Made by a program: the position numbers and the translations under genes. Shown piece after piece: positions 57,115-64,000 of a DNA stretch of 64,000 bases. Source of the DNA: Planotetraspora silvatica (GTDB lineage Bacteria; Actinomycetota; Actinomycetes; Streptosporangiales; Streptosporangiaceae); the NCBI RefSeq assembly GCF_016863315.1, contig NZ_BOOQ01000010.1, positions 168,997-232,996 on the forward strand, written 5' to 3'. Numbering within the stretch: the stretch's first letter is position 1; each line of letters opens with the position of its first letter. The notes below the pieces were generated by a model that saw only the letters and a list, made by a program, of their open reading frames with translations, was not told where the DNA came from and searched no databases.

Positions 57115-57892
57115 CTTCGACCTGCTTGTGGCCGACAACAGTTCGACTGACGGCACCGCGGACATCGCCCAGGAGTACGCGCGCCGCGACAGCCGTGTGA
57201 GCTACGTGCGGCACACGGAGGACTTGGGCGCCACCGGCAACTTCAACTACGTCTTCGACAACACCCGCGCCCCCCTGTTCAAGTGGGCCGCGGCGGACGA
57301 CCTGCACGACCCGACGTTCCTGCAGCGCTGCATGGAGGTCCACGCGGCGGATCCCGACGTCGTCACCGTGTGCTCGGCGATCGAGTACATCGACGAGGAG
57401 GGCCGGAGCCTGCGGACCGAGCGCGACTTCGCGTCGGCCGGCTCGCCCGATCCCGTGGCCCGGTTCAACGACTTCGTCGGCTACGACTACTCATGCTCGG
57501 TCAACTTCGGCGTTCACCGGCGCGAGGCGATCGCCGACACCCGGAAGTTCCTGCCCTTCTGGGGCAGTGACCGGGTCTTCCTCGCCGAGCTCGCGCTGCG
57601 CGGACGGATCGTCGTCATTCCGGAGCCGCTTTTCAAGGAGCGTGAGCACGGCGACCGGGTGACCTCCCGCGTCGCCGGTCGTGACGTGCGCCGCTTCCAG
57701 CGCTCGGGCAAGGGCTCGAAGTTCCTCACCTGGCGGCACGCCAGCGAGCTGGTCCGCGCGGTCCGTGCCGCGGACCTGGACCCCGAACAGCGGCGCCGCG
57801 CGTACGGCGTGCTGTCCCACTGGGCGGTGCGCGAGCGGAGAAAGTTCGCCCGGAGCCTGGCCCGTGGCGTAGTGGAGTCGGTCCGTCGGTGA
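57011..57892 (+). CDS. Glycosyltransferase family 2
   Basis: A 293-aa GT-A enzyme: LSIGLPVRNGARYLAGALDCLLGQTYSDFDLLVADNSSTDGT at the N-terminus, with the metal motif in PLFKWAAADDLHDP. GTG 57011 preceded by AGGAG at the right distance. Transfers a sugar from a nucleotide donor. The start lies 104 bases inside the Wzy-like gene. Confidence 0.9.
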   Translation: MSISVPPLSIGLPVRNGARYLAGALDCLLGQTYSDFDLLVADNSSTDGTADIAQEYARRDSRVSYVRHTEDLGATGNFNYVFDNTRAPLFKWAAADDLHDPTFLQRCMEVHAADPDVVTVCSAIEYIDEEGRSLRTERDFASAGSPDPVARFNDFVGYDYSCSVNFGVHRREAIADTRKFLPFWGSDRVFLAELALRGRIVVIPEPLFKEREHGDRVTSRVAGRDVRRFQRSGKGSKFLTWRHASELVRAVRAADLDPEQRRRAYGVLSHWAVRERRKFARSLARGVVESVRR

Positions 57893-57961
57893 CACGGCAC
57901 ATCACTGAGATGGCTGATGTAACACGCGTGCCTCCGCGGTTCGATGAATAGGAGATCGTCA

Positions 57962-59497
57962 GTGGGACAGGGGTCGAACACGGAGACCACGCTGCCAGTC
58001 GAGAAGAAGGCCGCAGCCGGGCACGCCACCACCGCCGAATCGGCGGCGCACGGCGCCCGGTGGACTGTCGCGGCCATGATCGCTCGGCAGTTCGGCCGGC
58101 TCGGATTCGCCGTGGTGCTGGCCAGGATGCTCGGTCCGGTCGACTTCGCGATCGTCGGTGCGGCCACCATCTACATCACGCTCACCGCGGTTCTGCTGGA
58201 AACGGGAATCGCGACCGGCATCGTGCAGAAGGAGGACCTGCGCAAGGCCGACGAGGGCACGGCGTTCTGGACCGTCACGGGGATCGGCGCCCTGGTCTCC
58301 GTGCTCACCGTGGTGCTCGCGATGCCGATCAGCAACTTCCTCGGTATTCCCGCGCTGCAACCCGTGCTCACCGTGCTCGCCGTCGGGCCGCTGCTCAAGG
58401 GACTCATCATCGTCTCGGCCGCCCGGCTGCAGCGGGACCTGCGCTTCCGCGCGCTCGGCCTCGGTGAGATCGTCGCGACACTGGTGGGCGGCGCGCTCGG
58501 CGTCGCCGCGGCCGAACTGGGCGCCCAGTATTGGGCCCTCGTGTGGCAGCAGGTCGCCACGGACCTGCTGTGCCTGATCATCTGGGCCGCGGCGGCCGGC
58601 CTGCCCGGACTGGTGATGGACCGCGAGGCCTTCCGCCACGTCCGCAAGTTCGGGGTGCCCCTGATGGGGTCGCAGATGTTCGGCTATGTCAGCCGCAACG
58701 CCGACACCATCATCGTCAGCCACTACCTGGGCCAGGCGGCGCTCTCCTTCTACATGATCCCGTACCGGATCATGCTCGTGCCGGTCAGCCTGCTCGGCAA
58801 CGTGGCGAACCGGGTGGCTTTCCCCATCATCGCCAGAATTCAGGACCAACCCCAACAGGTGCGGCGGATCTACCTGAAGATCACGCAGGTGATCGCCGTG
58901 GCCGTCGTTCCGGGCATGCTCGCGGTCGCGGTGCTCTCCCCCCAAGTGGTGGAAACCGTGTTCGGTCCCGAATGGATGCCGGCCGTCCCCGTGCTGATCG
59001 CACTGACGACGACCGGAATCCTGGAGTCACTCACGACCACTGGTGGTTCGGTCTTCATGGGGACCGGCCGCGCCGACCTCGCCCTCCGCTGGTCGTGGAT
59101 TCCCCTCCTCGTGTGCCTGCCGGCCTTCTTCCTGGGCCTGCCCTGGGGGGCGACGGGTGTCGCCGCCGCCTATTCCGTCGCCGTACTCGTGATCACGCCA
59201 TTCCAGGTACACGCGATCGGCAAGCTCGCGGCGTTCTCGCTTCTCGACTGGGGGCGGGCCATCCTGCCGACCGTGCTGGCCAGCGTGCCCGCGGTCGGGG
59301 CGGGCTACCTGCTCACGCTCTGGTTTGAAGGGTTCGGGATACCGGTCCCGGCGGTCGCGGTCATCGGCCTGCTGGTCATCGCGGTCCTGTACATGGCGTT
59401 TTTGAGGATTGTCGCCGTCGAGTTGTTCCGCGACTCCCTGACCACCGCCCGGCTGCTGGTTCGCGGCAAGCTCGGCGCGGAGACGGAGGAGGTCTGA
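57962..59497 (+). CDS. Wzx-type oligosaccharide flippase
   Basis: A 511-aa protein with about 12-14 helices: WTVAAMIARQFGRLGFAVVLARMLGPVDFAIVGAATIYI, a typical polysaccharide_synt_3 opening. It moves the lipid-linked repeat across the membrane. GTG 57962 has AGGAG seven bases upstream and is preferred over ATG 57944. Confidence 0.9.
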   Translation: MGQGSNTETTLPVEKKAAAGHATTAESAAHGARWTVAAMIARQFGRLGFAVVLARMLGPVDFAIVGAATIYITLTAVLLETGIATGIVQKEDLRKADEGTAFWTVTGIGALVSVLTVVLAMPISNFLGIPALQPVLTVLAVGPLLKGLIIVSAARLQRDLRFRALGLGEIVATLVGGALGVAAAELGAQYWALVWQQVATDLLCLIIWAAAAGLPGLVMDREAFRHVRKFGVPLMGSQMFGYVSRNADTIIVSHYLGQAALSFYMIPYRIMLVPVSLLGNVANRVAFPIIARIQDQPQQVRRIYLKITQVIAVAVVPGMLAVAVLSPQVVETVFGPEWMPAVPVLIALTTTGILESLTTTGGSVFMGTGRADLALRWSWIPLLVCLPAFFLGLPWGATGVAAAYSVAVLVITPFQVHAIGKLAAFSLLDWGRAILPTVLASVPAVGAGYLLTLWFEGFGIPVPAVAVIGLLVIAVLYMAFLRIVAVELFRDSLTTARLLVRGKLGAETEEV

Positions 59498-59498
59498 G

Positions 59499-60353
59499 GT
59501 GGCGCCCATCGCGAGCGTGGTGATTCCCGCGCACAACGAGGAGCGATCGTTGCCCCGGCTGCTCCGCGCGCTCGAGGAAGGTGCGGAGCCGGGCGAGTTA
59601 GACGTGGTCGTCGTGGCGAACGCCTGTGACGACCGCACCGCAGAGGTCGCAGCCCAAGCCGGCGTCCGTGTCATCGAGACCGAGGTCGCCGGTAAACCGC
59701 ATGCTCTCCGGTTGGGCGACGACACCTGCCACACCTTCCCCCGGGTCTACGTCGACGGGGATGTCGTCCTTCCGGTGGCCGGGATCCGGGCACTGGTGGA
59801 TGCGGTATCGCGCCCCGGAACCCTGATGGCCGCGCCCCGGCCCGTTCTCGACCTCGAGGGGGTCTCGGCATTGGCCCGCCGGGTCCACCGTGTCTGGTCG
59901 GCGCTTCCCACGGTGCGCGCGACCGGCGTGGGTTCCGGAGTGTTCGTGCTCAACGAGGCGGGGCACGCCGCGGCGTTCCCGGTTCCAGATGTGCTGACCG
60001 ACGACGCCTGGGTGCACCGCAGTGTGCGCCCGGAGGAGAAGACAGTGGTGGAAGGGGCACGCTCGATCGTGCGCCCCGCCGCCACCGTGCCCGCGCTCCT
60101 GCGCCGCAGAGCCCGGGTACGGCTCGGCCATCGTGAGCTCGACCGACTCGGCAAGACCGCTCCCGCGGGTGCCGCCGCCGGCATCGGCACGATCGTCGCG
60201 CTCGCACGCTCAGGAGAGATCTCGAAGGTCGACGGCGCCTGCTTCGCCGTGGTCGCGGTCCTCGACCGCGCCCTCGCTGTATTCCGCAAGTTCAGAGGTG
60301 ACGAGAAGAACTGGTCAACCGACAACACCAGCAGGTTCACGCCTGTTACATGA
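59499..60353 (+). CDS. Glycosyltransferase family 2
   Basis: A 284-aa GT-A enzyme: ASVVIPAHNEERSLPRLLRAL, VVVVANACDDRTAEVA, DGDVVLP as the DxD-type motif. The second half ends in RRRARVRLGHRELDRLG and is short for the family. GTG start one base after the flippase stop, so coupled. Confidence 0.88.
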   Translation: MAPIASVVIPAHNEERSLPRLLRALEEGAEPGELDVVVVANACDDRTAEVAAQAGVRVIETEVAGKPHALRLGDDTCHTFPRVYVDGDVVLPVAGIRALVDAVSRPGTLMAAPRPVLDLEGVSALARRVHRVWSALPTVRATGVGSGVFVLNEAGHAAAFPVPDVLTDDAWVHRSVRPEEKTVVEGARSIVRPAATVPALLRRRARVRLGHRELDRLGKTAPAGAAAGIGTIVALARSGEISKVDGACFAVVAVLDRALAVFRKFRGDEKNWSTDNTSRFTPVT

Positions 60354-60371
60354 CAATGTTGGAGGCAATCA

Positions 60372-61181
60372 ATGCCCGGAGTTCTGGAATTCGCCTTCCG
60401 GCGGGAAGAGTTGTTCCCCCTCGCCGACAAGGTGCGTGAGGATTTCCTGAACGCATCCCCCTTCCGGCACGTGGTTATCGACGACTTCCTTCCGGCCGAG
60501 GTGCTCGAGGCGGTTCTCGAAGAGTTCCCTGAGCCCAGGGACGTCGAGTGGCAGAGGTTCGACACCTCTCAGGAGGTGAAGCTGGCTCTGTCCGACACCG
60601 AGCAGATGGGGCCCGCGACGCGGCACCTGCTCGCCGAGTTCAACGGCCAGGTGTTCACGAGCTTCCTCGAGCGGCTCTCCGGCATCGACAAGCTCATCCC
60701 GGACCCGCACTACGACGGCGGGGGCCTCCACCAGATTCGCGCGGGCGGCTTCCTCAAGGTGCACGCGGACTTCAACCTCAACAAGCGACTCAACGTCGAT
60801 CGACGGCTCAACGGGCTCGTGTACCTCAACAAGGACTGGGAGGAAGGCTACGGCGGCCACCTCCAGCTCTGGAACAAGGACATGAGCACGTGCGAGCACA
60901 AGATCCTCCCAGTGTTCAACCGTTTTGTCCTGTTCGCCACGACCGACGACGCCAATCACGGTCACCCGGATCCGCTGACCTGTCCCGACGACCGGGCCCG
61001 CCGCTCGATGGCGCTGTACTACTACAGCAACGGCCGGCCGGACGAAGAGGTCGGCGAGGACCACACCACGCTGTTCAAGCAGCGTCCGGGCGAGCAGTGG
61101 AAGAGCAACCTCCGCCAGGTGGCCAAGCGCTGGGTGCCGCCTGTGCTGGTCGACCTCGCCTCGCGCAATGGAGCCAAATAA
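60372..61181 (+). CDS. 2-oxoglutarate/Fe(II)-dependent oxygenase
   Basis: A 269-aa dioxygenase: FRHVVIDDFLPAEVLEAVLEEF, Fe ligands HADFN (His, Asp) and NHGHPDPL (later His), with RRSMALYYYSN at the end that likely contacts 2-oxoglutarate. It resembles prolyl-4-hydroxylase-like enzymes found in glycan loci. Possible role: hydroxylation or oxidation of a sugar in the repeat, or of a lipid; not known. Confidence 0.85.
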   Translation: MPGVLEFAFRREELFPLADKVREDFLNASPFRHVVIDDFLPAEVLEAVLEEFPEPRDVEWQRFDTSQEVKLALSDTEQMGPATRHLLAEFNGQVFTSFLERLSGIDKLIPDPHYDGGGLHQIRAGGFLKVHADFNLNKRLNVDRRLNGLVYLNKDWEEGYGGHLQLWNKDMSTCEHKILPVFNRFVLFATTDDANHGHPDPLTCPDDRARRSMALYYYSNGRPDEEVGEDHTTLFKQRPGEQWKSNLRQVAKRWVPPVLVDLASRNGAK

Positions 61182-61182
61182 A

Positions 61183-62529
61183 GTGCGCTCGCCGCATGTG
61201 CTGATCATCGTCCAGAACCTGCCTGTCCCCCTGGACAGGCGGGTCTGGCTAGAGTGCCAGACGCTGACGGCGGCTGGTTACGAGGTCTCGGTCATCTGCC
61301 CGAAGGGGCCGGGAGATCCCGGTTACGAAGTCCTGGAGGGCGTCCACCTCTACAAGTACCGGCCGCCACCGCAGGCGGACGGCGCCGTGGGCTACGCCTG
61401 GGAGTTCGTCTACTGCTGGATCCGGACGGCCTGGCTGTCGATGCGGGTACGGCTGCGGCGGCGCTTCGACGTGCTGCAGGCGTGCAACCCGCCGGACACC
61501 TACTGGGCCCTCGCCCTCCTGTGGCGCGTGTTCGGCGTGCGGTTCGTCTTCGACCACCACGACCTCAATCCCGAGGTGTTCCTGTCGCGCTTCGGCCGGC
61601 CCAAGGGCCTCCTGGGCCGGCTTCAGCTCGGCTTCCTGAAGTTCCTGGAGCGGCGGACCTTCCGTACCGCGGACCGGGTCATCTCCACGAACGCGTCGTA
61701 TCAGCGCATCGCCTGGGAGCGCGGCGGAGTGGCTCCGGAGCGCACGTCGATCGTCAGGTCGGGCCCGGACACGTCGGTGATGCGCCCGGTCGACGGGGTG
61801 GACTCGCTCCGCAGGGGGGGCTCCCACCTGGTGGTCTACCTCGGGATCATGGGGCCGCAGGACGGCGTGGACGGGGTCCTGGACGTGGCCGAGCGGGTGG
61901 TCCACGGGCTGGCCCGTACGGATGTGCGGTTCGCCCTCCTCGGATTCGGCGACTGTCTCGAAGACCTCAAGCGCCGGGCGTCCGAGGACGGGCTCGACGA
62001 CTATGTGGAGTTCACCGGACGGGTCGGCCCCGAGCAGATCACGCGCTATCTGTCGACCGCCTCCGCGGGCCTGTCGCCGGACCCCCTCAGCCCGCTCAAC
62101 GACGTGTCCACGATGAACAAGACCATGGAATACATGGCCTACGCGCTCCCCGTGGTCGCCTACCGGCTCACCGAGACGGTGGTCTCCGCCGGCGACTGCG
62201 CGGTGTACGTCGAGCCCGGCGACTCTGACGGGCTCGCCGACGCGCTGGTGGCGCTCCTCGACGACCCCGAGCGGCGCGCCCGCCTCGGTGCGGCGGGACG
62301 GCGCCGGGCGGAGCGTGAGCTGGACTGGGTTCCCCAGTCCGAGGCGTATCTGAACGTCTACGACGAGTTGCTCGGCAGGCAGTCGCCGAAGGTCCCGCAC
62401 GGCTCCGCGGCCCCGAAGGAAACGCTCGACCGCTGGGGTAACCGGCTGGTCGACCTCGGCGACGAACGCGCGCTGCGCGAGTTCGCCGGCAGTAGAAAAG
62501 TGCCCGCCCAGGCGGAGTTGAAGGGCTGA
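61183..62529 (+). CDS. Glycosyltransferase family 4
   Basis: A 448-aa GT-B enzyme: VLIIVQNLPVPLDRRVWLECQTLTAAGYEVSVICPKG at the start, VFDHHDLNPEVF in the middle, and ALPVVAYRLTETVVSAGDCAVYVEPGDSDGLADAL near the nucleotide-binding site. GTG 61183 with upstream GGAG; ATG 61168 is in frame and overlaps the oxygenase gene. Confidence 0.9.
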   Translation: MRSPHVLIIVQNLPVPLDRRVWLECQTLTAAGYEVSVICPKGPGDPGYEVLEGVHLYKYRPPPQADGAVGYAWEFVYCWIRTAWLSMRVRLRRRFDVLQACNPPDTYWALALLWRVFGVRFVFDHHDLNPEVFLSRFGRPKGLLGRLQLGFLKFLERRTFRTADRVISTNASYQRIAWERGGVAPERTSIVRSGPDTSVMRPVDGVDSLRRGGSHLVVYLGIMGPQDGVDGVLDVAERVVHGLARTDVRFALLGFGDCLEDLKRRASEDGLDDYVEFTGRVGPEQITRYLSTASAGLSPDPLSPLNDVSTMNKTMEYMAYALPVVAYRLTETVVSAGDCAVYVEPGDSDGLADALVALLDDPERRARLGAAGRRRAERELDWVPQSEAYLNVYDELLGRQSPKVPHGSAAPKETLDRWGNRLVDLGDERALREFAGSRKVPAQAELKG

Positions 62530-62533
62530 GACG

Positions 62534-63838
62534 GTGTTCATACGGAGAATCGCCGTGGTCGGGACCGGTTATGTGGGCCTGACCACGGGAGCCTGCCTCG
62601 CATCGCTGGGGCACCACGTGGTCTGCGCGGACGTGGACGAGGAGAAGGTCAAGCGGCTCTCCGCGGGCGACGTCGACATCCTCGAGCCACGGCTGGCCGA
62701 TCTGGTCGCCGAAGGCCTGGCGTCGGGCCGATTGTCCTTCGTACGTGGTGCGACCGCCGCGGTGACCGGCGCGGAGGTCGTGTTCCTCTGCGTGCCCACC
62801 CCGATGGGCGTCGGCGGGGTGGCCGACCTCGCGGCGGTGGAGTCGGTCATCGAGGAGGTGCGCGAGCTGCTCGGCGACGGATGCGTGATGGTGAACAAGT
62901 CGACGGTTCCGGTCGGCACCGCCGCGCGGACCGCCGAGTTGCTGGGCCGCGACGACGTGGCGGTGGTGAGCAACCCCGAGTTCCTCCGCGAGGGTTCGGC
63001 CGTCGACGACTTCCTCCGCCCGGACCGGATCGTCGTCGGTTGCGACCAGCAGGACGCCGCGGAGAAGGTGGCGGCGCTCTACTCCAAGCTGGGCGCGCCG
63101 ACCGTGCTCACCGACGCCGCCAGCGCCGAGCTGGTGAAGTACGCGGCCAACTGCTTCCTGGCGATGAAGTTGTCCTACGTCAACGCGCTGGCCGAGTTGT
63201 GCGAGCGGCTCGGCGCGACCATCAGCGACGTCACCGAAGGCATCGGCTACGACCGCAGGATCGGTCAGGCGTTCCTGTCACCCGGACCCGGGTGGGGCGG
63301 ATCCTGTCTGCCGAAGGACACCGCTGCGATGCTCCAGGTCGCGGATGCCGTGGACTTCGAGTTCCGCCTCCTGCGGGCCACGATCGACACCAACACCCGG
63401 CAGCGGCAGCGGATGGTGGACAAGGTGCGGCTGGCCGTGACCGGCAGGCGTACAGGCTCACTCTCCCAGGTCCGCATCGCCATCCTCGGCCTCACCTTCA
63501 AGGCCGGAACCGACGACCTGCGCGATTCGCCCGCCCTCGCGGTGGCCGCTCTGCTGCGCCAGGCGGGCGCCGACATCGTCGCCTACGATCCGGCGCTGGC
63601 GAACAGGACACGTCCCGAGTTGGACGGCGTCAAGGTCGTCGACGATCCGTACGAGGCCGCGGCGGACGCCCAGGCTCTGGTCGTGCTGACCGAGTGGCCG
63701 GAGTTCCGCACGCTCGACTGGGTGCGGGTCGGTGAGGCGGTGAGCCGTCCGATCGTGGTCGACACCCGGAACCTGCTCGACCCGGATGTGCTGCGCCGGG
63801 CCGGATTCGACTGGGTGGGCCTGGGGCACGGAGGGTGA
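62534..63838 (+). CDS. ugd: UDP-glucose 6-dehydrogenase
   Basis: A 434-aa enzyme oxidising UDP-glucose (or a related NDP-sugar) to the uronic acid with two NAD+. N-terminal Rossmann: IAVVGTGYVGLTTGACLASLGHHV; NPEFLREGSAVDDFLRPDRIVVG; the catalytic Cys in GPGWGGSCLPKD; second Rossmann domain with ILGLTFKAGTDDLRDSP. It provides glucuronate for the polymer. GTG start. A strong hairpin follows. Confidence 0.93.
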   Translation: MFIRRIAVVGTGYVGLTTGACLASLGHHVVCADVDEEKVKRLSAGDVDILEPRLADLVAEGLASGRLSFVRGATAAVTGAEVVFLCVPTPMGVGGVADLAAVESVIEEVRELLGDGCVMVNKSTVPVGTAARTAELLGRDDVAVVSNPEFLREGSAVDDFLRPDRIVVGCDQQDAAEKVAALYSKLGAPTVLTDAASAELVKYAANCFLAMKLSYVNALAELCERLGATISDVTEGIGYDRRIGQAFLSPGPGWGGSCLPKDTAAMLQVADAVDFEFRLLRATIDTNTRQRQRMVDKVRLAVTGRRTGSLSQVRIAILGLTFKAGTDDLRDSPALAVAALLRQAGADIVAYDPALANRTRPELDGVKVVDDPYEAAADAQALVVLTEWPEFRTLDWVRVGEAVSRPIVVDTRNLLDPDVLRRAGFDWVGLGHGG

Positions 63839-63845
63839 GCTTCCA

Positions 63846-63880
63846 CCGGGGCGCGGCTCGGCATCCGAGCAGCGCCCCGG
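63846..63880 (+). terminator. Terminator at the end of the polysaccharide locus
   Basis: CCGGGGCGC (63846-63854) pairs with GCGCCCCGG (63872-63880), and inside it GCTCGG-CAT-CCGAGC. It closes the operon and lies between convergent genes. Confidence 0.8.
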
Positions 63881-63890
63881 GAGGGACGCC

Positions 63891-64000
63891 CTACGGTTCG
63901 CGGATCATCTGGCCGGTGTCGCCGTAGGCGTTGTCGGTCCATTCCTTGGTGACGGCGCGGCTGTCGACGGGGCCCCAGAGGTAGGAGCCGCGGACGAATT
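63891..64000 (-). CDS. C-terminal fragment of an unidentified protein (runs off window)
   Basis: The minus strand gives 36 codons ending FVRGSYLWGPVDSRAVTKEW, then TDNAYGDTGQMIREP and a TAG stop. Rich in aromatic residues, like the end of a secreted or sugar-active protein, but I cannot assign a family. The rest lies beyond the window. Confidence 0.6.
   Translation of the reverse strand, partial: FVRGSYLWGPVDSRAVTKEWTDNAYGDTGQMIREP

Overview
This window is high-GC DNA with many GTG starts, 4-base ATGA/GTGA gene overlaps and hairpin terminators without U-tracts. The gene content (an F420-type LLM oxidoreductase, a nitrate-sensor-type histidine kinase coupled to a DUF742 protein, DinB, LCP and PIG-L proteins) points to a chromosomal segment of a filamentous actinomycete, most likely near Streptosporangiales. 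The taxonomy is inference; no rRNA or other marker gene is present.

Layout. 0-17 kb is mixed accessory and housekeeping DNA: an ABC exporter operon facing a LytS/NarL-type two-component system, lgt, an SDR/XRE divergon, a phosphotransferase, a secreted GDPD, a HigBA-like toxin-antitoxin pair with an operator over the toxin start, a methyltransferase, an LLM oxidoreductase, a large MalT-like ATPase, and an ArsR-SRPBCC pair. 17.4-19.5 kb is the most striking region: a TROVE-domain protein (bacterial Ro60, Rsr) preceded on the same strand by about 500 bp without a gene that holds four tandem, heterogeneous Y-RNA-like units. All four share one scaffold (7-bp terminal stem, GTGCG internal loop, 8-bp stem, YTACTTC). 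Two carry complete circularly permuted tRNA-like domains, one carries a T-arm-like hairpin and one only a small anticodon-like hairpin.

19.7-43 kb is regulator-rich: an SDR/TetR divergon, a decayed maleylpyruvate-isomerase-type gene, a phosphonate-catabolism divergon (GntR, phosphonatase-like HAD, FAD oxidoreductase), MFS and MarR-MFS modules, a VapBC-like pair, a second ArsR-SRPBCC pair, a PadR/FAD-monooxygenase divergon with near-symmetrical starts, a quinone oxidoreductase with a MerR-type 19-bp-spacer promoter, an incomplete conservon-like kinase/DUF742 pair, a DMT exporter with its GntR regulator, an enoyl-CoA hydratase and an LCP ligase.

43-63.9 kb is one exopolysaccharide or cell-wall glycopolymer locus. 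It encodes a priming glycosylphosphotransferase, dTDP-rhamnose synthesis (rmlA, B, D, C), an unusual sugar-modification cassette (C-methyltransferase-type protein, nucleotidyltransferase, PIG-L deacetylase, epimerase, a second RmlC-like epimerase and a degenerate methyltransferase paralogue), four glycosyltransferases, a Wzz-like protein, a Wzy-like polymerase, a Wzx flippase, a 2OG-Fe(II) oxygenase and UDP-glucose dehydrogenase. The LCP protein next to it could attach the polymer to peptidoglycan. The locus ends at a strong hairpin.
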